Source: Arion vulgaris
Taxonomy: Eukaryota > Mollusca > Gastropoda > Stylommatophora > Arionidae
Length of the DNA: 64,000 bases
Assembly: GCA_020796225.1 (NCBI GenBank)
Contig: CM036754.1
Location: 72,277,440-72,341,439 of the forward strand
Reading direction: 5' to 3'
The notes beneath the pieces are model-generated. The model did no database searches. It had not been told where the DNA came from and saw nothing but the letters and a program-made list of their open reading frames with translations. The translations under genes were made by a program, and so were the position numbers. The first letter of the stretch is position 1; the number at the start of each line of letters is the position of its first letter. Positions 33,622 through 45,059 of this stretch are shown in pieces.

Positions 33622-34221
33622 TGTAAGACGACGTCAAGACGATGAAGGAAACAACGATGCTGAGTGTGTCTCCCACAGTTAACAGTAGTACCAAAATAAT
33701 GATTTTTGTTTTCAAACGGTAAATGACCGGCAACGAAAATATTGACTATAATTTTGTGTCATCTGCTGACTGTACTAGATTAACAACAGGTAGGGTAAAA
33801 GCCAGCTGCTGAAGTGCCAGGGATGGCTTCGAGACACACAAGTCCCGAGTGAAATGTAGTGACACTAGTACGATGACACAGTTTCGCGGGTTTTATTACA
33901 CCGCTACCTATGTTGATGTACCATAATCAGTTGTCCTTTCTTTGTCTTCCCGTTTGGTAACGCTGTGAAGGTAGGATATCGTTCGTATCTTAGCAACAAC
34001 ATGAGGGGCAGTACCTTACTTGACCTGTTATCAGTCTGCATTCTTACCGAAACTGGAATGTGAAATCTATACTTAAATCCGGGTTAAGAATAGAGGTCAC
34101 TACACAAGATCAAATGAGAGGGAGACAAGGCAAAGAGAGAGAGAGAGACACAAGATCAAATGAGAGGGAGACAAGGCAAAGAGAGAGAGAGACACAAGAT
34201 CAAATGAGAGGGAGATATTAT

Positions 34222-34267
<46 letters not shown>

Positions 34268-34490
34268 GTGCATTGTTTGTTTTACGGAATCTGAACTGGA
34301 TATCCCGGAAATACAAAATGATAAAAATAACAGTAGTTCACACATTAGGAAGAAATTTTAATTGCACTGGAAATGTTTAAAAGAAATGATGCTTCGAATT
34401 GTCAAAACAACATCAGCTTTCAAAAGTCGAAATAAAATATGTCAAGACGGCACCACAATAACAAAAATTCAATATCCACCGGAGAACTCT
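33622..34490. other. SLC5 5' flank with small repeats
   Basis: Region upstream of the SLC5 start codon. The 5' untranslated region must begin here or further right, but I see no convincing TATA box or initiator. 34095-34215 holds a 42-bp-type repeat (ACACAAGATCAAATGAGAGG, then GAGACAAGGCAAAGAGAGA) about three times, followed by a (TA)n run at 34216-34267. Confidence 0.6.
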
Positions 34491-35395
34491 CAACAAATGT
34501 TATAGCCGAACAACAGGCAATTGTCGATGTACTGCAACAAATTTTATAGCCGAACAACAGGCAATTGTCGATGTACTGCAACAAATTTTATAGCCGAACA
34601 ACAGGCAATTGTCGATGTACTGCAACAAATTTTATAGCCGAACAACAGGCAATTGTCGATGTACTGCAACAAATTTTATAGCCGAACAACAGACAATTGT
34701 CGATGTACTGCAACAAATTTTATAGCCGAACAACAGGCAATTGTCGATGTACTGCAACAAATTTTATAGCCGAACAACAGACAATTGTCGATGTACTGCA
34801 ACAAATTTTATAGCCGAACAACAGGCAATTGTCGATGTACTGCAACACATTTTAGAGCCAAACAACAGGCACTTGTCGATGTACTGCAACAAATTTTATA
34901 GCCGAACAACAGTCAATTGTCGATGTACTGCAACAAATTTTATAGCCGAACAACAGGCAATTGTCGATGTACTGCAACAAATTTTATAGCCGAACAACAG
35001 GCAATTGTCGATGTACTGCAACAAATTTTATAGCCGAACAACAGGCAATTGTCGATGTACTGCAACAAATTTTATAGCCGAACAACAGTCAATTGTCGAT
35101 GTACTGCAACAAATTTTATAGCCGAACAACAGGCAATTGTCGATGTACTGCAACAAATTTTATAGCCGAACAACAGGCACTTGTCGATGTACTGCAACAA
35201 ATTTTTAGAGCCAAACAACAGACAATTGTCGATGTACTGCAACAAATTTTTAGAGCCAAACAACAGACAATTGTCGATGTACTGCAACACATTTTAGAGC
35301 CAAACAACAGGCAATTGTCGATGTATTGCAACAAATTTTATAGTCGAAATTTTATAGTCGAACGAAAGGCAATTGTCGATGTACTGCAGCAAATT
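34490..35395. repeat. 44-bp minisatellite, about 20 units
   Basis: Unit GCCGAACAACAGGCAATTGT plus CGATGTACTGCAACAAATTT and TATA. Variants: GACAATT, GTCAATT, GGCACTT, and CACATTTTAGAGCCAAAC in later units. Units are perfectly tandem without unique spacers, so this is not a CRISPR array. Confidence 0.96.
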
Positions 35396-35437
35396 AAAAA
35401 AAAAAACCATAGGCCTACTTGTCTTCCTTTGCAACTG

Positions 35438-35592
35438 CATGTCAGTCTTGCAGGCCACACAAAGACAACCACAAGATAATATGGGAGAGAGCTGACAATA
35501 CAGCTAAACAAGACTGCATGTCAGTCTTGCAGACCACACAAAGACAACCACAAGATAATAGAGAAAGAGAGAGAGAGCTGACAATACACTAA
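35438..35592. repeat. Two-copy tandem duplication of about 75-80 bp
   Basis: CTGCATGTCAGTCTTGCAGG, CCACACAAAGACAACCACAA and GAGCTGACAATACA are each present twice; the second copy has an added (GA)n stretch. Confidence 0.85.
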
Positions 35593-35744
35593 ACATAATT
35601 TCAGAAGACAACCAAATTATTTTCCAGTGGATACCAGCTGATATGCTGTAGTATTGGGCAGTTTTACGATCTATAACGCCATCAATTGTGTTATTACGAA
35701 GTCCATTATTAGTTGACGAAATATTTCAGTTTAAATTTGAGTTG

Positions 35745-36055
35745 AGAAAGGCTGGGACAGGTTGAGAATGTTGGATTGAAATACATAGTCCTCTTGTATG
35801 AGCTGGGACAGGTTGAGAATGTTGGATTGAAATACATAGTCCTCTTGTATGAGCTGGGACAGGTTGAGAATGTTGGATTGAAATACATAGTCCTCTTGCA
35901 TGAGCTGGGACAGGTTGAGAATGTTGGATTGAAATACATAGTCCTCTTGCATGAGCTGGGACAGGTTGAGAATGTTGGATTGAAATACACAGTCCTCTTG
36001 CATAGGCTGGGGTAGGTTGAGAATCCTGGATCGAAATACATAGTCCTCTTGTATA
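35745..36055. repeat. 51-bp minisatellite, 6 units
   Basis: Unit GAGCTGGGACAGGTTGAGAA, TGTTGGATTGAAATACATAG, TCCTCTTGTAT. Being 17 codons without stops, it gives open frames on both strands that I do not regard as genes. Confidence 0.95.
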
Positions 36056-36114
36056 GGCATCCACATACATTTTGTTCAGTGTGTGGTAAAATGAATACAA
36101 AGCAGTTTAGTGCG

Positions 36115-36515
36115 TAGTTTCTTTCTTTCTTTTCTTTTCTCCAGTCCTGTTTGCCTCACGTCAGGTCAAGAAGAGATTTCTAAAACTGGCCCTTGTGTGT
36201 GCTTCGTAGATAGTGTCTTTCGTCGCCTCTGTTATCTCTGAGGTCCATCTTTTGCGTGGTAGGCCTTTTGCTTTGTACCCATTGTATCGGAGCAGCATTG
36301 CTCTTTGAGTGCACTGTCTGTTGGTAATCTACTTATGTGGCCGAACCATTTAATTTATTGTTTCTTGATGAAGTTTAGTACTGATGTTTTACCCACTTTT
36401 TTCCTGATGTCTTCATTTCTCAACCGGTCTCCTCTTGTTACCCCCAGCATTCTGTCGTAGACACTTCATCTCTGTCGTGACTAGATTTCTTCTATCATTT
36501 GTTGTCAGTGTTTAT
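36115..36515 (-). mobile_element. LINE-A 3' tail (minus copy)
   Basis: Complement of the LINE-A terminus: CAGTCCTGTTTGCCTCACGT, GATAGTGTCTTTCGTCGCCT, TTTGCGTGGTAGGCC, CTCTTTGAGTGCACTGTCTG, TTTCTTGATGAAGTTTAGTA. Confidence 0.8.
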
Positions 36516-36734
36516 GGGTTCCTGCTTGTTGGGGCATATGAAAGCAGGAATGTATTGTATACATTCTTCTCGCCAGTCCTTGATCTTCTTCTTCTTCTCA
36601 TGTTGTGAACTCTAACGGGAAATTTAAATTCGTCTTGTTGGATCCACTATTTTATACATCAAGTTCTTGGCAACATACAATCAGTAGTTTGCCATTGCTT
36701 TCTAATTGGTTCTGGCCACTTAACCATATTGATC

Positions 36735-36925
36735 TCTGGTGTGCCCAAAATCTCAGCACGCAGAGGCAGACCAAGAAGAAGATGGCTACAAGATATTAAA
36801 GAAACCATGAACATGACCATCGACGAAGTGGGTTAACTGGCAAGAGACAGAGTGAATTTCAGATGTGCTGCAAAGAGAGCAACGTCCTATAAAGGATACG
36901 CACCTGATGATGATGGATCCACTAT
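36735..36925 (+). mobile_element. RTE-like LINE 3' tail relic
   Basis: AGAGGCAGACCAAGAAGAAG encodes RGRPRRRW, then [16 protein letters not shown] and a CACCTGATGATGATGG ending. Typical RTE C-terminus. Confidence 0.72.
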
Positions 36926-36949
36926 ATGCATAGTCTTCTACAACTTAAC

Positions 36950-37110
36950 ATCAGAAGGCCAGAGTAAGACCACGAAAAAGACGGTTAGATGGCATAGCAG
37001 AATCTTATCAAAAGCAAAATAATTATCACCTTAGAGACTATAACAGCGCAAGACAAAAACAGAAAAGCCACAACACTGGACAACAACCCGGTAACAGTGT
37101 GACGACAAAA
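36950..37110 (+). mobile_element. LINE-B 3' tail, short
   Basis: GTAAGACCACGAAAAAGACG encodes RPRKRRLDGIAES, ends AACCCGGTAACAGTGTGACG and ACAAAAGAAGG, as in 15105-15560 and 19060-19415. Confidence 0.75.
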
Positions 37111-37490
37111 GAAGGCATGATGCTCACAAGATGACACAACCATCTATTTTATGTTTCTTCCCATATTTGTAACATGTTTCCTTCACATTGTCTTTTCTCA
37201 TTTATTGTTTGTTTGTTTAGTAGGGATTAAAGCCTCTTTAAGCCGAGGCACGCCCCTTTCAACCTAAGGCGAACTTTTTATTGGTTATATCAGAGCGTGT
37301 AGGCCAACAAACATGAAAATAAGAATTAATCTTTCGGAGAATCCAAGGATATGGTTTTAATCATTTATTTTATTTTTCTTCCCATATTTATAAAAAGTTT
37401 CCTTCACATTGTCTAGTGACAGTGTTTCTCATTTTTTCCGGCTTTCTTCTTCTACTTTTCCGTTCTTCTTTCTCTACCTTCAATTACCCT
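37110..37490. other. Intergenic, one dispersed repeat trace
   Basis: TTTAAGCCGAGGCACGCCCC with CAACCTAAGGCGAACTTTTT resembles 19885-20010 (TTTAAGCCAATGCACGTC). A GTTTCCTTCACATTGTCT block occurs twice (about 37169 and 37399), so a 230-bp stretch is duplicated here. No gene seen. Confidence 0.5.
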
Positions 37491-40400
37491 ATACTTATTC
37501 CTCCTTCTTCTTCTTTCTTCTTCTTTTCTTCTTCTTCTTCTTCTTCCTTTTTCTTCTTCTTCTTCTTCTTCTTCTTCTTCTTCTTCTTCCTTTTTCTTCT
37601 TCTTCTTCTTCTTCTTCTTCTTCTTCTTCTCCCCCTGTAAATTTATTTTATTTTCATTTTCTTCCTCTTCCTCTTCTTCCACTTGATAGTTGTTCTATTT
37701 TCATTTTCTTCCTCTTCTTTTCTCTGTTCTTCTTCTCCTTCTACTATTTTTCTTGGTCTACTTTATTCTTCTTCTACTATTTTTCTTGGTCTACTTTATT
37801 CTTCTTCTACTATTTTTCTTGGTTTACTTTATTCTTCTTCTACTATTTTTCTTGGTCTACTTTATTCTTCTTCTACTATTTTCTTGGTTTACTTTATTCT
37901 TCTTCTTCTACTATTTTTCTTGGTTTACTTTATTCTTCTTCTACTATTTTTCTTGGTTTACTTTATTCTTCTTCTACTATTTTTCTTTGGGCTACTTTAT
38001 TCTTCTTCTTCTACTATTTTTCTTGGTCTACTTTATTCTTCTTCTACTATTTTCTTGGTTTACTTTATTCTTCTTCTACTATTTTTCTTGGTTTACTTTA
38101 TTCTTCTTCTACTATTTTTCTTGGTCTACTTTATTCTTCTTCTACTATTTTTCTTGGTTTACTTTATTCTTCTTCTACTATTTTTCTTGGTCTACTTACT
38201 TTATTTTTCTTCTTCTACTATTTTTCTTGGTCTACTTTATTCTTCTTCTACTATTTTTCTTGGTCTACTTTATTCTTCTTCTACTATTTTTTTTGGTCTA
38301 CTTTATTCTTCTTCTACTATTTTTTTTGGTCTACTTTATTCTTCTTCTTCTACTATTTTTCTTGGTTTACTTTATTCTTCTTCTACTATTTTTCTTGGTT
38401 TACTTTATTCTTCTTCTACTATTTTTCTTGGTTTACTTTATTCTTCTTCTACTATTTTTCTTGGTTTACTTTATTCTTCTTCTACTATTTTTCTTGGTCT
38501 ACTTTATTCTTCTTCTTCTACTATTTTTCTTGGTCTACTTTATTCTTCTTCTACTATTTTCTTTGTTTACTTTATTCTTCTTCTACTATTTTTCTTGGTC
38601 TACTTTATTCTTCTTCTACTATTTTTCTTGGTTTACTTTATTCTTCTTCTACTATTTTTCTTGGTCTACTTTATTCTTCTTCTACTATTTTTCTTGGTTT
38701 ACTTTATTCTTCTTCTTCTACTATTTTTCTTGGTTTACTTTATTCTTCTTCTACTATTTTTCTTGTTTTACTTTATTCTTCTTCTACTATTTTTCTTGGT
38801 CTACATTATTCTTCTTCTACTATTTTTCTTGGTTTACTTTATTCTTCTTCTACTATTTTTCTTGGTTTACTTTATTCTTCTTCTTCTACTATTTTTCTTG
38901 GTTTACTTTATTCTTCTTCTACTATTTTTCTTGGTCTACTTTATTCTTCGTCTACTATTTTTCTTGGTTTACTTTATTCTTCTTCTACTATTTTTCTTGG
39001 TCTACTTTATTCTTCTTCTACTATTTTTCTTGGTTTACTTTATTCTTCTTCTACTATTTTCTTGGTTTTACTTTATTCTTCTTCTACTATTTTTCTTATT
39101 TACTTTATTCCTTCTTCTACTATTTTTTTTGGTCTACTTTATTCTTCTTCTACTATTTTTCTTGGTTTACTTTATTCTTCTTCTACTATTTTTCTTGGTT
39201 TACTTTATTCTTCTTCTTCTTCTACTATTTTTCTTGGTTTACTTTATTCTTCTTCTACTATTTTTCTTGGTTTACTTTATTCTTCTTCTACTATTTTTCT
39301 TGTCATTTTATTCTTCTTCTACTATTTTTCTTGGTTTACTTTATTCTTCTTCTACTATTTTTCTTGGTCTACTTTATTTTTCTTCTTCTACTATTTTTCT
39401 TGGTCTACTTTATTCTTCTTCTACTATTTTTCTTGGTTTACTTTATTCTTCTTCTACTATTTTTCTTGGTTTACTTTATTCTTCTTCGTCTACTATTTTT
39501 CTTGGTTTACTTTATTCTTCTTCTTCTACTATTTTTTTTGGTTTACTTTATTCTTCTTCTACTATTTTTCTTGGTCTACTTTATTCTTCTTCTACTATTT
39601 TCTTGGTTTACTTTATTCTTCTTCTACTATTTTTCTTGGTCTACTTTATTCTTCTTCTTCTACTATTTTTCTTGGTTTACTTTATTCTTCTTCTACTATT
39701 TTTTCTTTGGGCTACTTTATTCTTCTTCTTCTACTATTTTCTTTTTTTACTTTATTCTTCTTCTACTATTTTTTTTTGTCTACTTTATTCTTCTTCACTA
39801 TTTTTCTTGGTTTACTTTATTCTTCTTCTCATTTTCTTGGTTTACTTTATTCTTCTTCTACTATTTTTCTTGGTTTACTTTATTCTTCTTCTACTATTTT
39901 TCTTGGTTTACTTTATTCTTCTTCTACTATTTTTCTTGGTCTACTTTATTTTTCTTCTTCTACTATTTTTCTTGGTCTACTTTATTCTTCTTCTACTATT
40001 TTTTTTGGTCTACTTTATTCTTCTTCTACTATTTTTCTTGGTTTACTTTATTCTTCTTCACTATTTTCTTGGTCTACTTTATTCTTCTTCTACTATTTTT
40101 TTTGGTCTACTTTATTCTTCTTCTTCTACTATTTTCTTGTACTTTATTCTTCTTCTACTAATTTTCTTGGTTTACTTTATTCTTCTTCTACTATTTTTCT
40201 TGGTCTACTTTATTCTTCTTCTTCTACTATTTTTCTTGGTCTACTTTATTCTTCTTCTACTATTTTTCTTGGTTTACTTTATTCTTCTTCTACTATTTTT
40301 CTTGGTTTACTTTATTCTTCTTCTACTATTTTTCTTGGTCTACTTTATTCTTCTTCTACTATTTTTCTTGGTTTACTTTATTCTTCTTCTACTATTTTTC

Positions 40401-43400
40401 TTGGTCTACTTTATTTTTCTTCTTCTACTATTTTTCTTGGTCTACTTTATTCTTCTTCTACTATTTTTCTTGGTCTACTTTATTCTTCTTCTACTATTTT
40501 TCTTGGTTTACTTTATTCTTCTTCTACTATTTTTCTTGGTCTACTTTATTTTTCTTCTTCTACTATTTTTCTTGGTTTACTTTATTCTTCTTCTACTATT
40601 TTTCTTGGTCTACTTTATTCTTCTTCTACTATTTTTCTTGGTTTACTTTATTCTTCTTCTATTTTTTTGGTTTCTTTATTCTTTTCTACTATTTTTCTTG
40701 GTCTACTTTATTCTTCTTCTACTATTTTTCTTGGTTTACTTTATTCTTCTTCTACTATTTTTCTTGGTCTACTTTATTTTTCTTCTTCTACTATTTTTCT
40801 TGGTCTACTTTATTCTTCTTCTACTATTTTCTTGGTCTACTTTTCTTCTTCTACTATTTTTCTTGGTTTATTTTATTCTTCTTCTACTATTTTTTTTGGT
40901 TTACTTTATTCTTCTTCTTCTAGTATTTTTCTTGGTTTACTTTATTCTTCTCCTTCTACTATTTTTCTTGGTTTACTTTATTCTTCTTCTACTATTTTTC
41001 TTTGTTTACTTTATTCTTCTTCTACTATTTTTCTTGGTTTACTTTATTCTTCTTCTACTATTTTTCTTGGTCTACTTTATTCTTCTTCTTCTACTATTTT
41101 TCTTGGTCTACTTTATTCTTCTTCTACTATTTTTCTTTTGTTTACTTTATCTTCTTCTACTATTTTTCTTGGTCTACTTTATTCTTCTTCTACTATTTTT
41201 CTTGGTTTACTTTATTCTTCTTCTACTATTTTTCTTGGTCTACTTTATTCTTCTTCTACTATTTTTCTTGGTTTACTTTATTCTTCTTCTACTATTTTTT
41301 TTGGTTTACTTTTATTCTTTTTTCTACTATTTTTCTTGGTCTACTTTATTCTTCTTCTACTATTTTTCTTGTCTACATTATTCTTCTTCTACTATTTTTC
41401 TTGGTTTTTTATTCTTCTTCTACTATTTTTTTTGGTTTACTTTATTCTTCTTTTTACTATTTTTCTTGGTCTACTTTATTCTTTCGTCTACTATTTTTCT
41501 TGGTTTACTTTATTCTTCTTCTACTATTTTTCTTGGTCTACTTTATTCTTCTTCTACTATTTTTCTTGGTTTACTTTATTCTTCTTCTACTATTTTTCTT
41601 GGTCTACTTTATTCTTCTTCTACTATTTTTCTTGGTCTACTTTATTCTTCTTCTACTATTTTCTTGGTTTACTTTATTCTTCTTCTATATTTTTCTTGGT
41701 TTACTTTATTCTTCTTCTACTATTTTTCTTGGTTTACTTTATTCTTCTTCTTCTTCTACTATTTTTCTTGGTTTACTTTATTCTTCTTCTACTATTTTTC
41801 TTGGTTTACTTTATTCTTCTTCTACTATTTTTCTTGGTCTACTTTATTCTTCTTCTACTATTTTTCTTGGTTTACTTTATTCTTCTTCTACTATTTTTCT
41901 TGGTCTACTTTATTCTTCTTCTACTATTTTTCTTGGTCTACTTTATTCTTCTTCTACTATTTTTCTTGGTTTATTATTCTTTCTTCTACTATTTTTCTTG
42001 GTTTGCTTATTCTTCTTCTTCTACTATTTATCTTGGTTTACTTTATTCTTCTTCTTCTACTATTTTTGTTACTTTATTCTTCTTCTACTATTTTTCTTGG
42101 TCTACTTTATTCTTCTTCTACTATTTTTCTTGGTTTACTTTATTCTTCTTCTACTATTTTTCTTGGTCTACTTTATTCTTCTTCTTCTACTATTTTTCTT
42201 GGTTTACTTTATTCTTCTTCTACTATTTTTCTTGGTCTACATTATTCTTCTTCTACTATTTTTCTTGGTTTACTTTATTCTTCTTCTACTATTTTTCTTG
42301 GTTTACTTTATTCTTCTTCTACTATTTTTCTTGGTCTACTTTATTCTTCTTACTATTTTTCTTGGTTTACTTTTTCTTCTTCTACTATTTTTCTTGGTCT
42401 ACTTTATTTTTCTTCTTCTACTATTTTCTTGTCTACTTTATTCTTCTTCTACTATTTTTTTGGTCTACTTTATTCTTCTTCTACTATTTTTCTTGGTTTA
42501 CTTTATTCTTCTTCTACTATTTTTCTTGGTTTACTTTATTCTTCTTCTTCTAGTATTTTTCTTGGTTTACTTTATTCTTCTCCTTCTACTATTTTTCTTG
42601 GTTTACTTTATTCTTCTTCTACTATTTTTCTTGGTTTACTTTATTCTTCTTCTACTATTTTTCTTGGTTTACTTTATTCTTCTTCTACTATTTTTCTTGG
42701 TCTACTTTATTCTTCTTCTTCTACTATTTTTCTTGGTCTACTTTATTCTTCTTCTACTATTTTTCTTTGTTTACTTTATTCTTCTTCTACTATTTTTCTT
42801 GGTCTACTTTATTCTTCTTCTACTATTTTCTTGGTTTACTTTATTCTTCTTCTACTATTTTTCTTGGTCTACTTTATTCTTCTTCTACTATTTTTCTTGG
42901 TTTACTTTATTCTTCTTCTTCTACTATTTTTTTTGGTTTACTTTATTCTTCTTCTGCTATTTTTCTTGGTCTACTTTATTCTTCTTCTACTATTTTCTTG
43001 GTCTACATTATTCTTCTTCTACTATTTTCTTGGTTTACTTTATTCTTCTTCTTCTACTATTTTTCTTGGTTTACTTTATTCTTCTTCTACTATTTTTCTT
43101 GGTCTACTTTATTCTTCGTCTACTATTTTTCTTGGTTTACTTTATTCTTCTTCTACTATTTTTTTTGGTCACTTATTCTTCTTCTACTATTTTTCTTGGT
43201 TTATTTTATTCTTCTTCTACTATTTTTCTTGGTCTACTTTATTCTTCTTCTACTATTTTTCTTGGTCTACTTTATTCTTCTTCTACTATTTTTCTTGGTC
43301 TACTTTATTCTTCTTCTACTATTTTTCTTGGTTTACTTTATTCTTCTTCTACTATTTTTCTTGGTTTACTTTATTCTTCTTCTTCTTCTACTATTTTCTT

Positions 43401-43925
43401 GGTTTACTTATTCTTTCTTCTACTATTTTTCTTGGCTTACTTTATTCTTCTTACTATTTTCTTGGTCTACTTTATTCTTCTTCTACTATTTTTCTTGGTT
43501 TACTTTATTCTTCTTCTACTATTTTTCTTGGTCTACTTTATTCTTCTTCTACTATTTTTTTTGGTCTACTTTATTCTTCTTCTACTATTTTTCTTGGTTT
43601 ACTTTATTCTTCTTCTACTATTTTTCTTGGTTTACTTTATTCTTCTTCTTCTACTATTTTTTTTGGTTTACTTTATTCTTCTTCTTCTACTATTTTTTTG
43701 GTTTACTTTATTCTTCTTCTACTATTTTTTTGGTCTACTTTATTCTTCTTCTACTATTTTTCTTGGTTTATTTTATTCTTCTACTATTTTTCTTGGTTTA
43801 CTTTATTCTTCTTCTACTATTTTTCTTGGTTTACTTTATTCTTCTTCTACTATTTTTCTTGGTCTACTTTATTCTTCTTCTACTATTTTTCTTGGTCTAC
43901 TTTATTCTTCTTCTACTTACATCTT
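37490..43925. repeat. Giant pyrimidine-rich 33-bp minisatellite, about 190 units
   Basis: Begins with (CTT)n runs (37500-37740), then units of CTACTATTTTTCTTGGTCTA plus CTTTATTCTTCTT. Units differ mainly by GGTCTAC or GGTTTAC, by one extra CTT triplet, and by T-run length. Rare variants (TCTAGTATT, CTCCTTCTAC, CTACATTATT, TCGTCTAC) recur about 1630 bp apart, showing a higher-order duplication (see findings). Because the unit is a multiple of three without stops, frames up to 2168 codons are open; composition (F, L, Y, S only) and frame symmetry show they are artefacts. Located 3.9-10.3 kb upstream of the SLC5 start codon. Confidence 0.97.
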
Positions 43926-44204
43926 CTCCTATTTCCTTGTTTGTTTTCTTTACTTTCTCCTTCTTTTTCTTTGTTTTCTACTTTCGTCTTCCTGCTTCAT
44001 TGTTTCTCTACATTCTTCGTCTTCTTCTCATTCTCTTCAATATTTTTCGTCTCTCCGTTTTCTAATGTTTTGTTTGTTTACTTTTTGTTTCTTCTTCTTC
44101 TTCTACGTTTGCTCGTGGAAAGTCGATTGTTCACAATTCTTTGTGATCTGTATGTTATTTTGCCAAAAGCATGGCCGTCCATGATGTAAGGCAAGGAGGG
44201 ACAC

Positions 44205-44385
44205 GTCACCCGTCTATTGTATTGCACAAAGCACGAGCTTCGTAACTCCAGCAAAAATCCTTTGGATTTCCGGAAAATGTTTCACACGTAAACTGAACGA
44301 ATGTGTCTTTGTGGTGAGTGGTCGAAGCATTTATCTTGTTTGAAAATCGTGGTTCGAATCCATCCCGCATCGCTAGTGTTTGTGT
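44205..44385. mobile_element. SINE-4 body (minus) joined to a tRNA-like head (plus)
   Basis: 44205-44300 is the complement of the SINE-4 body: GTTCAGTTTACGTGTGAAAC, GGATTTTTGCTGGAGTTACG, AAGCTCGTGCTTTGTGCAAT. 44305-44385 (plus) has TTTGTGGTGAGTGGTCGAAG (A-box-like) and TCGTGGTTCGAATCCATCCC, an exact GGTTCGAATCC B box. The two are head to head. Confidence 0.65.
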
Positions 44386-44524
44386 GTGATTGATGTCGCT
44401 GCGATTTTGTTTTACCTTAGGTTTAACACATCCGATTTCAACATAGTTCGACTCCCTAGCCCGTGCCAGTCTTCACAAGGCGCAAAATATTGCGATTACT
44501 TTAAGAGTAACCACTCTCTCTCTC

Positions 44525-45000
44525 TCTTTCTGCCTTTTAAACCCGGATTGGGGCATATGCCCACAACCAACTCATGCCAAGACTTCCTATCTCTAGCTAT
44601 CTCTACAGCTCCTCCAACTCTTCTAAAAGTAACCACTGTTCAATAATTCTTACGTTGTCTTCTTCTTTACTTGAATCCTGTTTTGTCTCACAGAGTCAGG
44701 ATAAGAAGAGAATTCTAGAACTGACTTGAGTGTCTTCTTCTTTCTTCTTCACCCTTCGCCCCTAGGGAAGCATAGGTCTGCAACCAAGGCCTTCCAGGCC
44801 GCCTATCCAAGGCCATCTTTCCAGATCTCGCCACTCTCTCCCCGTTTTTTTGCATTCCATCTCTAACTCCCGTCTCCATGTGTTTCTGGGTCTTCCCTTA
44901 CTTATATTGCCCTGGTGGTTCCATCGAGACCTCTCAGTAAGATTGGTCCTGGAACCAGCATTTAATCTCATGATCTTGTTTTCCGTGAATAGTCAGGCCT
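44525..45000 (-). mobile_element. LINE tail relics (minus)
   Basis: 44525-44640 carries the GGGGCATATGCCC / CAACTCATGCCAAG block shared with 13675 and 52500. 44655-44730 resembles the LINE-A terminus (CACAGAGTCAGGATAAGAAG). 44762-44971 reads on the minus strand KGRPRNTWRRELEMECKKTG and REWRDLERW, a clear LINE pol C-terminus. Confidence 0.7.
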
Positions 45001-45059
45001 AGTTGCTGTGAGACTGTCTCATTTCCGTGCCACCTTTCCGTCTTCCCAGCCGAACATTT

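Noticed and set aside
33622..33900. TATA box or core promoter for SLC5
   Set aside because: No convincing motif at a sensible distance; transcription start cannot be placed from sequence alone.
34490..35395. Regular 44-bp repeats as a CRISPR array
   Set aside because: No unique spacers; units are directly tandem, and the genome is clearly eukaryotic.
37409..44189. Open frames of 2168, 1714, 1060 and 823 codons
   Set aside because: All come from a 33-bp unit without stops, are open in three frames at once, use almost only F, L, Y, S, T, I, V, G and W, and show no domain. They are a property of the minisatellite.
44300..44385. True tRNA gene
   Set aside because: Good B box, but no 7-bp acceptor stem that I can pair and it joins a SINE body. 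The same holds for the tRNA-like heads at 8728, 11245, 18725, 22070, 27910, 56315 and 63785.
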